A DNA stretch of 64,000 nucleotides from LMUY01 sp964242925 (GTDB taxonomy: Bacteria; Pseudomonadota; Alphaproteobacteria; Acetobacterales; Acetobacteraceae), in assembly GCA_964242925.1 (NCBI GenBank), contig CAXTBW010000006.1, forward strand, positions 1 to 64,000. Reading direction: 5' to 3'. This document shows, piece by piece, positions 25,676-35,799 of the stretch. Numbering within the stretch: position 1 is the stretch's first letter; every line of letters begins with the position of its first letter. The notes under the pieces were generated by a model. The model saw nothing but the letters and a program-made list of their open reading frames with translations, was not told the DNA's origin and made no database searches. A program made the position numbers and the translations under genes.

Positions 25676-26677
25676 TCAACTCCCTCCAAGGTCGGCCGAC
25701 ACCGGCAGGAAGTAATCCGTCCACGCCTTCGCCTGCGTCCGCAGCACCTTCGTCTCGTACAGATGCGTTGCGAACCGCATGCTGCCCTGCGGCTTGGCGT
25801 AGAAATCCAGCATGCCCGGTTGCGCCAGCACCGACATCAGGTCCGCTTCGCTCATCGGGTCGCCCGAGACGCGGCGGTACAGCCGCACCGCCTCCGCCGT
25901 GTCGCCGCGGATCATCGCCACCGCCTCCTGCACGGCATTCTTGGTCGCCTCGACCAGCTTCGGGTTGGCCTCCGCGAAGCCGGTCGTGGTGAACAGCACC
26001 GCCTGCGACAACGGCTCGCCCAGGATGCGCGTCGAGTCCGTCACCACGTGCGCGCCGGGCACGCGCTTCAGCTCCTCGGCGAAGAACGGAGGCGCCGAGA
26101 AGTGGCTGGCGATCTCGCCGTTCGCGTTCAGCAGCGCGGCCATCGCGTCCGGGTGGCCCAGTTGCACCGTGTCCGCGTCGAAGTGGCTGGAGTCCGCCTT
26201 GCCGAACATCTCCGTCGCGGCGATCTGCAGCAGTACGGCCTGGGTCGACACCTTCACCGTCGGCACCGCGATCTTGTCGCCGGGCCGGTAGTCGGCCAGC
26301 GTTTTCAGGCGAGGGTCGCGGCTGATCAGGATCAGCGGCTCGGCGCAGGTCGCCACGATGCCCTTCACCCGGCCGCGCGTGCGGTCCCAGAGCAACAGCA
26401 TGTTGCCGCAGCCGGTGTTCACCATGTCCACGCCGCCGGCCAGCAGGGCGTCGGTGGCCGCGCCGCCGCCGTTGAACGTCACCCACTCCACGCTCACGCC
26501 GGGGGCGCCCAAAGCGGCGGCATGGGATTCGATGAGCTTGCGGCCCTCGAGAAGGTAGGTCGGCATGTAGATGATCGAGGGCTGCCGCGTCGCCTTGATC
26601 GCCGTCTTGCCTTGCGCCCGCGCGGTCCCCGCCGCCAACGCGGCCGCCCCCGCCAGCATCCCGCGCCGTGCGATCAT
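25676..26677 (-). CDS. NMT1/TauA-type ABC substrate-binding protein without own transporter
   Basis: A 333-residue periplasmic binding protein of the NMT1/SsuA/TauA class. The signal peptide is MIARRGMLAGAAALAAGTARAQG (Tat-like RRGML). IYMPTYLLEG, NGGGAATDALLAGGVDMVNTGCGNML and LADYRPGDKIAVPTVKVSTQAV (all in part) are standard family positions. ATG 26677 is used; the longer upstream frame lacks homology. No ATPase or permease accompanies it on this strand. A related binding protein with a full transporter lies at 31046 on the other strand. It is 55 nt upstream of the monooxygenase. Confidence 0.88.
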   Translation of the reverse strand: MIARRGMLAGAAALAAGTARAQGKTAIKATRQPSIIYMPTYLLEGRKLIESHAAALGAPGVSVEWVTFNGGGAATDALLAGGVDMVNTGCGNMLLLWDRTRGRVKGIVATCAEPLILISRDPRLKTLADYRPGDKIAVPTVKVSTQAVLLQIAATEMFGKADSSHFDADTVQLGHPDAMAALLNANGEIASHFSAPPFFAEELKRVPGAHVVTDSTRILGEPLSQAVLFTTTGFAEANPKLVEATKNAVQEAVAMIRGDTAEAVRLYRRVSGDPMSEADLMSVLAQPGMLDFYAKPQGSMRFATHLYETKVLRTQAKAWTDYFLPVSADLGGS

Positions 26678-26757
26678 CCCCGCCCTCCCGTTTTGCGCGG
26701 AGCTTGGCCTTGTAGCGGGGCATGGACAAGCGCCGCCCACCGGGCCAGCCTGCCGCC

Positions 26758-27705
26758 ATGCGCACTGTGATCCTGACCGAACCAATGCACGAGGACGGCG
26801 TCGGCCTGCTGCGCGCGGCGCCGGATGTTCGCCTGGTGCTCGCCGCCCCTGGAACCGAGGCGTTCGCCGGGGCGCTGCCCGAGGCGGAGGGCATCGGGGT
26901 CCGGGTCCTCCGGTTGCCGGCCAGCATCCTGTCCCAGGCGCCGCGGCTGCGCATTGTCGCGCGGCACGGGGTGGGCTTCGACAATGTCGACATCGATCAC
27001 CTGGCGGAACGCGGCATCCCGATGGCGATCGCGGCGGAGGCCAACGCGGTCTCGGTCGCCGAGCACACGCTGATGCTGATGCTCGCCGCCGCCAAGCACC
27101 TGCGATCCTACGAGGACGCCGTCCGCCACGGGCGCTGGGCCGAGCGCAGTTCCGCCCGCGCGGTCGATCTTCGCGGGCGCACGGTGCTGGTGGTGGGCCA
27201 CGGCCGCGTGGGCCACCGGGTGGCGGCGCTGTGCCACGCGTTCGGCATGACGGTGCTGGTGCACGACATCGCGCCAGTGCCCCCGTCGGGAGCCTACGAG
27301 GTCGCGCCCTCGCTGGACGCCGCCCTGCCGTGCGCGGACGTCGTCACCCTGCACATCCCGCGCGACCGCAGCAGCGCCGGTCTGTTCGATGCGGCCCGGC
27401 TGGCGCGCATGAAGCCGGGCGCCGTGCTGGTGAACTGCGCCCGCGGCGGCATCGTGAACGAGCCCGCCCTGGCCGCCGCGCTCGCGTCCGGCGCGCTCGC
27501 CGCCGCCGGGCTGGACGTGTTCGACGACGAGCCGCCCGACCCGGCCAACCCGCTGCTGCACCTGCCGAACGTGGTGGCGACGCCGCACAGCGCCGCCACC
27601 ACGGCGGAGGGCGCGCGCCGCATGGCCATCTCGGTCGCCGAAAACATCCTCGCTGCTTTTGCAGGCGCGCTGCCTCCGGAGGTGGTCGTCAACGGGGTCG
27701 TGTGA
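26758..27705 (+). CDS. D-2-hydroxyacid dehydrogenase (phosphoglycerate dehydrogenase-like)
   Basis: A 315-residue NAD(P)-dependent oxidoreductase interconverting 2-hydroxy and 2-keto acids. The cofactor fold is at VLVVGHGRVGHRVAALCHAFGM (~143-164). The catalytic triad can be read: Arg in LVNCARGGIVNE, Glu in FDDEPPDPANPL and His in TPHSAATTAEG. ATG 26758 is preferred to 26722 because MRTVILTEPM starts the first strand. The substrate is unknown: the N-terminal domain is short and there is no C-terminal ACT domain, so it is not a classical SerA. First gene of the rightward run. Confidence 0.9.
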   Translation: MRTVILTEPMHEDGVGLLRAAPDVRLVLAAPGTEAFAGALPEAEGIGVRVLRLPASILSQAPRLRIVARHGVGFDNVDIDHLAERGIPMAIAAEANAVSVAEHTLMLMLAAAKHLRSYEDAVRHGRWAERSSARAVDLRGRTVLVVGHGRVGHRVAALCHAFGMTVLVHDIAPVPPSGAYEVAPSLDAALPCADVVTLHIPRDRSSAGLFDAARLARMKPGAVLVNCARGGIVNEPALAAALASGALAAAGLDVFDDEPPDPANPLLHLPNVVATPHSAATTAEGARRMAISVAENILAAFAGALPPEVVVNGVV

Positions 27706-27715
27706 GTCTCATCTC

Positions 27716-27735
27716 GTCAAGCCCTGGCATCACGG
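27716..27735. repeat. Half-copy of the 16713-16841 palindrome
   Basis: GTCAAGCCCTGGCATCACGG matches the right end of the palindrome at 16822-16842 with one substitution. No left arm is visible here, so it looks like a remnant between two genes. Confidence 0.45.
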
Positions 27736-27764
27736 TGTGAGGGAACCTCAGAGGGAGGGAACGA

Positions 27765-28669
27765 ATGAACAATCAACAACAGTCGCCCGGCCGTCGTCTG
27801 CGGGACTTGCTTGCGGCGCCCGGCATCCTCGTCTGTCCGGGGATCTACGACGGGTTCAGCGCACGCCTGGTCGAACAGATGGGCTTCACCACGGCCGCGA
27901 TTTCCGGCGCGGGCCTCAGCGAGGCTCGGCTTGGCTGGGCGGACGTGGGGATCATGGGCTACGACGAGAACGTCCACGCGTCGGCCGCCATCGCCGCATG
28001 CACCAGCCTGCCGCTGTCGGCGGATGGGGACACCGGGTATGGCAACGCGGTGAACGTCCATTTCACGGTGCGCGGGTTCGAGCGCGCCGGATTGGCCTGC
28101 CTGATGATCGAGGACCAGGTCTGGCCTAAGCGCTGCGGCCACATGGCGGGCAAGCAGGTGATCTCCGCCGAGGAAGGCGTCGAGAAGATCCGCGCCGCCG
28201 CCGAGGCGAGGCGGGACCCGGATTTCATGATCAAGGCCCGCACCGACGCCACCGCGATCCACGGCGTGGCCGAGGCGATCCGTAGGCTGAACCTGTACGC
28301 CGAGGCCGGCGCCGACCTGCTGTTCGCCGACGCCCTGCTCTCGGCCGAGGACATCGGCACGGTTGCCCGCAACGTGTCCAAGCCGCTATCGGTCAACATG
28401 GGCTTCGGCATCCGCCAGCGCCCGACCACGCCGCTGCTGTCGGCCCGGCAGTTGGAGGACCTCGGCGTCAAAGCAGTGTCCTATCCGCGGCTGCTGTCCG
28501 CCGCCGCCATCCAGGGCATGAAGACGGCGCTTGGCGTGCTGCAGCAATCGCTGGACGAGGGCAGGGTGATCGACCGGCCCGACCTGCTGGTGTCGTTCGG
28601 CGAGCTGAACGAACTGATGGGTTTCGCGGAGGTGAAAGCGATCGAGACGCGTTTCGTGGGGGTCAAGCC

Positions 28670-28673
<4 letters not shown>
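27765..28673 (+). CDS. Isocitrate lyase/PEP mutase superfamily lyase
   Basis: A 302-residue TIM-barrel enzyme. GIYDGFSARLVEQMGFTTAAISGAGLSE, SADGDTGYGNAVNV, the active-site loop KRCGHMAGK (~121-129) and IKARTDATAIHG (all in part) place it with methylisocitrate lyase, 2,3-dimethylmalate lyase and oxaloacetate decarboxylase. The catalytic cysteine of KRCGH is present, favouring a C-C lyase over a PEP mutase. A strong GAGGGAGGG precedes the ATG. Its stop overlaps the aconitase-family gene by four bases, so hydratase and lyase are produced together. The likely substrate is a 2-alkylmalate or methylisocitrate-like acid (inference). Confidence 0.88.
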
Positions 28674-30994
<2,321 letters not shown>

Positions 30995-31045
30995 CGAGAG
31001 ACGGCGCCCCCGGCATAAGGCGGGCCGCGGGAGGGGGAGTGGACT

Positions 31046-32044
31046 ATGCTGACACGGCGGGCAGCGTTGGCGGCAGCCGCGGCGATGGCGGGCGGCGTGG
31101 CGCGGGCCGAGACGGCGCAGCTTCGCGTCTCCCATGGCTACAGCATCGGCTATCTGCCGCTGATGGCGATGCGCGACCAGAACCTGATCGAGGCGCACGC
31201 CGTCAAGGCCGGTTTGGGCAAGGTGACGGTGACCTGGCAGGTGCAGGACGGCGGCAACAACATCAACGACGCCGTGCTGGCCGGCGTGCTGGATATCGCC
31301 GGCATCGGCATGCCCGGCTTCCTGGTGCTGCGGGACCGCACCCGCGGCCGCAAGCAGGAGATGGTGGGCATCGCCGCGCTGACCTACGGCGCGCTGTGGC
31401 TGAACACCATCGACCCGAAGCTGCGCACGCTGGGGGACTACACGGCCAAGGACCGCATCGCGGTGCCCGGGATCAAGACGTCCTACGCCGCGGTCATCCT
31501 GGAGATGGCGGTCGCCAAGCAGTTCGGCATCGAGAACTACGCGCGGCTAGACCCGATGACGGTCGGCCTGGCGCACCCGGACGCCTACGCCGCGATGATG
31601 TCGGGCGCCACCGAGATCAAGTCGCACCTGGCCTCGGCGCCGTTCTCCTACCAGGAGCTGCGCAACCCCGCCGTGCACCGCATCCTCACCACCTCGGACG
31701 TGGTCGGCAAGATGACCATCCTGCTGAGCATGACGCAGCGCCAGTTCGCCGATGCCAATCCGGGCCTGATGCAGGCTTTCCTGGCGGCGCAGGAGGAGGC
31801 CGACGCCTTCATCGCCGCCGACCCCGGGGGCGCCGCCGACGCCTACATTCGGGCCAGCGGGCTGAAGGTGCCGCGTGACCAACTGCTGGAGATGCTCGCG
31901 GACAAGGAGAACGGGTTCGGCCTGGCGCCCAACGGCAGCATGGAATACGCCTCGTTCCTCTCGCAGACCGGCGTGCTGAAGGCCCGTCCGACCGCCTGGA
32001 CCGAGATGTTCATCCCGAGCCTAAGCGGCCGCGATGGCAGCTGA
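31046..32044 (+). CDS. NMT1/TauA-type ABC substrate-binding protein
   Basis: A 332-residue periplasmic binding protein with signal peptide MLTRRAALAAAAAMAGGVARAET (Tat-like). The mature N-terminus LRVSHGYSIGYLPLMAMRDQ, the ligand-loop DGGNNINDAVLAGVLDIAGIGMPG and DRIAVPGIKTSYAAVI (all in part) match the nitrate/sulfonate/thiamine-precursor binding class. It lies 51 nt after the aconitase gene and overlaps the ATPase start by 11 nt. The ligand is unknown. It is a distant relative of the binding protein at 25676. Confidence 0.9.
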   Translation: MLTRRAALAAAAAMAGGVARAETAQLRVSHGYSIGYLPLMAMRDQNLIEAHAVKAGLGKVTVTWQVQDGGNNINDAVLAGVLDIAGIGMPGFLVLRDRTRGRKQEMVGIAALTYGALWLNTIDPKLRTLGDYTAKDRIAVPGIKTSYAAVILEMAVAKQFGIENYARLDPMTVGLAHPDAYAAMMSGATEIKSHLASAPFSYQELRNPAVHRILTTSDVVGKMTILLSMTQRQFADANPGLMQAFLAAQEEADAFIAADPGGAADAYIRASGLKVPRDQLLEMLADKENGFGLAPNGSMEYASFLSQTGVLKARPTAWTEMFIPSLSGRDGS

Positions 32045-32816
32045 GCCGCTGCCCGCGAAGGCAGCTGAGCCACTACTGGACGTCAGCGGCGTCACCCTGC
32101 GCTACAAGACGCCGGACAGCGTGGTGACCGCCACCCACCGCGTCAGCTTCCAGGTCGCTCGCAGCGATCGCTACGTGCTGCTCGGCCCGTCCGGCTGCGG
32201 CAAGTCGACGTTGCTGAAGGCTGTCGGCGGCTACATCGCGCCGTCCGAGGGCGAGATCCGCATCAAGGGCAAACCGGTGCGCCGCGCCGGGGCCGACCGC
32301 ATGATGGTGTTCCAGGAGTTCGACCAGCTGCTGCCCTGGCGGACCGTGCTGCAGAACGTCTGCTTCCCGCTGCGCACCGCCCGCAAGCTGTCCGCGCGCG
32401 ACGCCGACGAGCGGGCCCGCGCCTACATCGCCAAGGTGAACCTGACCAAGTTCGCCGACAGCTACCCGCACACCCTGTCCGGCGGCATGAAGCAGCGCGT
32501 CGCCATCGCCCGCGGCATGGCCATGGAACCGGACATCCTGCTGATGGACGAACCGTTCGCCGCGCTGGACGCGCTCACCCGGCGGCGCATGCAGGACGAG
32601 CTGATGCAGTTGTGGGACGACACAAGGTTCACCGTGCTGTTCGTCACCCACTCGATCGGCGAGGCGATCCGCATCGGCAACCGCATCCTGTTGCTGTCGC
32701 CGCACCCTGGCCGGGTGAAGGCGGAGGTGGAGGGCGTCGACGGCGTGACCCCGGCGGAGGCCGCCGCCCTGGAGGCCCGCATTCACGAGCTGCTGTTCGA
32801 GACGCCGCATGACTGA
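32034..32816 (+). CDS. ABC transporter ATP-binding protein, TauB/SsuB-like
   Basis: A 260-residue ATPase. Walker A GPSGCGKSTLLKA, Q-loop VFQEFDQLLPWRTV, signature LSGGMKQRVAIARG, Walker B ILLMDEPFAALDALTR and H-loop FVTHSIGEAIRI are all intact and typical of nitrate/sulfonate/taurine importers. The start overlaps the binding-protein gene and the stop overlaps the permease gene, so the three are one translational unit. Confidence 0.94.
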   Translation: MAAEPLPAKAAEPLLDVSGVTLRYKTPDSVVTATHRVSFQVARSDRYVLLGPSGCGKSTLLKAVGGYIAPSEGEIRIKGKPVRRAGADRMMVFQEFDQLLPWRTVLQNVCFPLRTARKLSARDADERARAYIAKVNLTKFADSYPHTLSGGMKQRVAIARGMAMEPDILLMDEPFAALDALTRRRMQDELMQLWDDTRFTVLFVTHSIGEAIRIGNRILLLSPHPGRVKAEVEGVDGVTPAEAAALEARIHELLFETPHD

Positions 32817-33666
32817 GGCGCGCATCATGCTGCACCCGGACACCACCGCCACCGACGCGCCGGAGGTGCTGCGCCGCCTGTCCCCGCTGGTGCGGCTATG
32901 GGCCAGTCCGACCCTGCGCAAGACCGTCATCATCCTCGCGCTAGGCGCGCTGTGGGAGCTGTATGCGCGCGAGTTGGACAACCCGTTGCTATTCCCGACC
33001 CTGAGCGAGACGCTGCAGGCGATGTGGGAGAATATCGCCAACGGCGTGCTGCCGCTGCGGGCCTGGACGTCGATCAAGGTGCTGCTGATGGGCTACGGCC
33101 TGGGCGTGTCCCTGGCCTTCGCGATCACCATCCTGGCGATCAACACGCAGATCGGCACCGACATCCTCGAGACGCTGACTGCGATGTTCAACCCGTTGCC
33201 GGCCATCGCGCTGCTGCCGCTGGCGCTGATCTGGTTCGGCCTGGGCAGCGGCAGCCTGGTGTTCGTGCTGGTGCACTCCGTGCTGTGGGCGGTTGCGCTC
33301 AACACCCACGCCGGGTTCATGGGCGTGTCGCAGACCATGCGCATGGTGGGGCGCAACTACGAGCTGCGCGGCCTGTCCTACGTGCTGCGCATCCTGGTCC
33401 CGGCGGCGTTCCCGTCGATCCTGACGGGCCTCAAGATCGGCTGGGCGTTCGCCTGGCGCACCCTGATCGCGGCCGAGTTGGTGTTCGGCGTGTCGTCGGG
33501 GAAGGGCGGGCTGGGCTGGTTCATCTTCGAGAACCGCAACACGCTGGAAATTCCCGCCGTGTTCGCCGGGTTGCTGACGGTGATCGCGATCGGGCTGGCG
33601 GTGGAGAACCTGGTGTTCCGCACCGTCGAGCGCCGGACGGTGCGGCGCTGGGGCATCCAATCGTGA
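32809..33666 (+). CDS. ABC transporter permease, TauC/SsuC-like
   Basis: A 285-residue inner-membrane permease with about six hydrophobic segments. The coupling region NPLPAIALLPLALIWFGLG is the family signature, and the EAA-type loop is near LRILVPAAFPSILTGLKIG. ATG 32809 overlaps the ATPase stop by eight bases. It completes the NMT1-type importer and ends the rightward run. Confidence 0.93.
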   Translation: MTEARIMLHPDTTATDAPEVLRRLSPLVRLWASPTLRKTVIILALGALWELYARELDNPLLFPTLSETLQAMWENIANGVLPLRAWTSIKVLLMGYGLGVSLAFAITILAINTQIGTDILETLTAMFNPLPAIALLPLALIWFGLGSGSLVFVLVHSVLWAVALNTHAGFMGVSQTMRMVGRNYELRGLSYVLRILVPAAFPSILTGLKIGWAFAWRTLIAAELVFGVSSGKGGLGWFIFENRNTLEIPAVFAGLLTVIAIGLAVENLVFRTVERRTVRRWGIQS

Positions 33667-33763
33667 TGCCCTCGCGTTGAGAGACAGGTTGCGCGCCGAG
33701 GCGTAATCCGGCACGCGTTCGCCGCACGTCAACTACTTTGCACGCCAACCACGAGGACGCATC

Positions 33764-34384
33764 ATGAACCGACGCCTGTTGCTGGCCATGCTGGGATCGC
33801 TGACCTTGGCCGGGGGAGCGATAGTCCAGCCAGCCTGGGCCCAGCCGGCGGCGCCGACCCGCATCCGCGCCACGATCGACTCGGTCGCGGGCAACACGCT
33901 GCACCTGACGACACGCACGGGGGCCAAGGTCGACGTCGTGGTTACCGAAGACTTGAAGGTTGTGGCCGTCAGCAAGGCCGATATCGCCGACATCAAGGCC
34001 GGAAGCTTCATCGGCTCCGCGACCGTTCCCGCCGCGGATGGCGCCTTGCGCGCGCTGGAGGTGACCGTGTTCCCGCCCGCCATGAACGGCACGGGCGAGG
34101 GCCATTACGCCTGGGATCTGGCGCCCAACAGCATGATGACCAACGGCACGGTCGGCGACCTCGTGGTGTCGAACGGCCGCACCATGACGGTGAAGTACAG
34201 CGGCGGCGGCGAGAAGAAGATCGAGGTGCCGGCCGACGTGCCCATCGTCAGCCTGATGATGGCCGACCGCAGCCTGCTCGTGCCCGGTGCGCACGTCATC
34301 GTCGTCCCCACCAAGGCCGCGGACGGCTCGCTGAGCGCCAGCCGGATCAATGTCGGGGCCAATGGCACGGTGCCGCCGATGTGA
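33764..34384 (+). CDS. Exported protein of unknown function, first gene of a cytochrome b/molybdoenzyme operon
   Basis: A 206-residue secreted protein. Signal peptide MNRRLLLAMLGSLTLAGGAIVQPAWAQ is cut after AWA. The mature part is beta-rich with repeated short strands (RIRATIDSVAGNTLHLTTRTGAKVDVVV, in part), resembling DUF5666-like OB-type domains; this assignment is tentative. There are no cysteines or heme motifs. Its TGA overlaps the GTG of the cytochrome b gene by four bases, so it probably serves the same redox module. Confidence 0.78.
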   Translation: MNRRLLLAMLGSLTLAGGAIVQPAWAQPAAPTRIRATIDSVAGNTLHLTTRTGAKVDVVVTEDLKVVAVSKADIADIKAGSFIGSATVPAADGALRALEVTVFPPAMNGTGEGHYAWDLAPNSMMTNGTVGDLVVSNGRTMTVKYSGGGEKKIEVPADVPIVSLMMADRSLLVPGAHVIVVPTKAADGSLSASRINVGANGTVPPM

Positions 34385-35022
34385 CGGTGGCGACCGCCAC
34401 GACGTTGCGACGCGTCCACCCGCTGGTGGTGCGCGTGACGCATTGGATGGGCGCGGCCGCCATGGTCTGCATGATCATGAGCGGCTGGATGATCTACAAC
34501 GCCTCGCCGCTGTTCGGCTTCAGCTTCCCGCGCTGGGCGACGCTGGGCGGCTGGCTGGGCGGCGCCATCGCCTGGCATCTCGCCTGCATGTGGGTGCTGA
34601 TCGCCAACGCCGTCGTCTACCTCGGCTACGGCCTGCTGAGCCATCATCTCGTCCGGTCGTTCCTGCCGCTCACCCCGGCGCTGGTGTGGCGCGACTTGCG
34701 CTTGGCGCTCCGGTTGAAGCTTGGGCACAAGCAAGGCGCCTACAACGCGGTGCAGCGGCTGGCCTACGTCGTCGTGCTGCTGCTGGGCGTGCTCGCAGTC
34801 GCCTCCGGCCTGGCGCTGTGGAAGCCGGTGCAGCTGCAAACGCTCGGCGCCCTGCTCGGCGGCTACGAGGTCGCGCGGCGGCTGCATTTCGCGGCGATGG
34901 CGGGCATGTGCGCCTTCCTACTGCTGCACCTGGCGCTGGTGGCGCTGGTCCCGCGCACCCTGCCGGCCATGATCACCGGGCGCGCCCGCGTGGTCGCGGC
35001 GCCTCCGGAGCTTGGCCGATGA
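34381..35022 (+). CDS. Cytochrome b/b6-domain membrane subunit
   Basis: A 213-residue membrane protein with four helices. Histidines suited to two b hemes stand at VTHWMG (~21), AWHLAC (~66), RLHFAA (~165) and LLLHLAL (~180). The architecture is that of hydrogenase/thiosulfate-reductase type cytochrome b561 subunits. GTG 34381 is the start, in a 4-nt overlap with the upstream gene, and the stop overlaps the molybdoenzyme by four. It likely links the exported molybdoenzyme to the quinone pool. Confidence 0.88.
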   Translation: MTVATATTLRRVHPLVVRVTHWMGAAAMVCMIMSGWMIYNASPLFGFSFPRWATLGGWLGGAIAWHLACMWVLIANAVVYLGYGLLSHHLVRSFLPLTPALVWRDLRLALRLKLGHKQGAYNAVQRLAYVVVLLLGVLAVASGLALWKPVQLQTLGALLGGYEVARRLHFAAMAGMCAFLLLHLALVALVPRTLPAMITGRARVVAAPPELGR

Positions 35023-35726
35023 TCCGCCTCGACCGCCGTAAACTGTTGCGCGGCGGGCTGTCGCTCGGCGCGCTGACGATGCTGACCGGCTGCAACCTGC
35101 AGGACGGCGACGCGGTGGACAAGGCGCTGTGGACGATGTCCCGCTTCAACGACCGGGTGCAGGCATGGCTGTTCGACCCGAACCGCCTGGCGCCGACCTA
35201 TCCCGAGAGCGCCATCACCACGCCGTTCCCGTTCAACGCGTTCTACCCGGAGGACGATGCGCCCGAGATCGACGCCGCCGACTGGAAGCTCGAAGTGTCC
35301 GGCCTGGTGGACGACAAGACGCCCTGGACGCTGCCCCGCCTGCGCGCCCTGCCGCAGGAGGGCCAGATCACCCGGCACATCTGCATCGAGGGCTGGAGCG
35401 CGATCGGCTCGTGGAGCGGCGTGCCGTTCAGCACCTTCCTTGAACGCATCGGCGCCGACACGCGCGCCCGCTACGTCGGGTTCAAGTGCGCCGACCGCTA
35501 CTACAGCAGCATCGACATGGCGACCGCGCTGCACCCGCAGACCATCCTGGCGCTGGACTACGGCCACGCGCCGTTGCCGACCGAGTACGGCTTCCCAGTC
35601 AAGCTGCGCGTCCCGACGAAGCTTGGTTTCAAGAACCCGAAGCATATCGCGGCGCTGTTCGTGACCAACGATTACCCGGGCGGCTACTGGGAAGACCAGG
35701 GCTACAACTGGTTCAGCGGCTCGTAA
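35019..35726 (+). CDS. Exported molybdopterin-dependent oxidoreductase (sulfite oxidase/MsrP-like fold)
   Basis: A 235-residue enzyme of the sulfite-oxidase superfamily. RRKLLRGGLSLGALTMLTGC at the N-terminus combines a twin-arginine motif with a lipobox-like LTGC (Cys25), so a Tat-exported lipoprotein is possible. RHICIEGWSAIGSWSGVPF (in part) contains Cys122, the expected molybdenum ligand, and the C-terminal GFPVKLRVPTKLGFKNPKHI is typical. It is shorter than MsrP because the N-terminal extension is reduced. The substrate is unknown. It is coupled to the cytochrome b gene. Confidence 0.9.
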   Translation: MIRLDRRKLLRGGLSLGALTMLTGCNLQDGDAVDKALWTMSRFNDRVQAWLFDPNRLAPTYPESAITTPFPFNAFYPEDDAPEIDAADWKLEVSGLVDDKTPWTLPRLRALPQEGQITRHICIEGWSAIGSWSGVPFSTFLERIGADTRARYVGFKCADRYYSSIDMATALHPQTILALDYGHAPLPTEYGFPVKLRVPTKLGFKNPKHIAALFVTNDYPGGYWEDQGYNWFSGS

Positions 35727-35758
35727 CCGGTCGGCGAGGTTGCGGATGCCAAGGCGGA

Positions 35759-35779
35759 TATGTTAGTAAGAATAACATA
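35759..35779. promoter_or_regulatory. AT-rich inverted repeat upstream of the giant exported protein
   Basis: TATGTTA (35759-35765), seven bases, then TAACATA (35773-35779) form perfect 7-bp arms. The site lies about 20 bases upstream of the TTG start, in the only AT-rich stretch nearby. It could be an operator or a small mRNA hairpin near the start. Confidence 0.4.
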
Positions 35780-35799
35780 CCTGCTGAAAGAAGCGCATT

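Noticed and set aside
26678..26757. Specific operator in the divergent region between the two catabolic runs
   Set aside because: No dyad or promoter hexamers could be made out by eye, and no regulator gene is adjacent.
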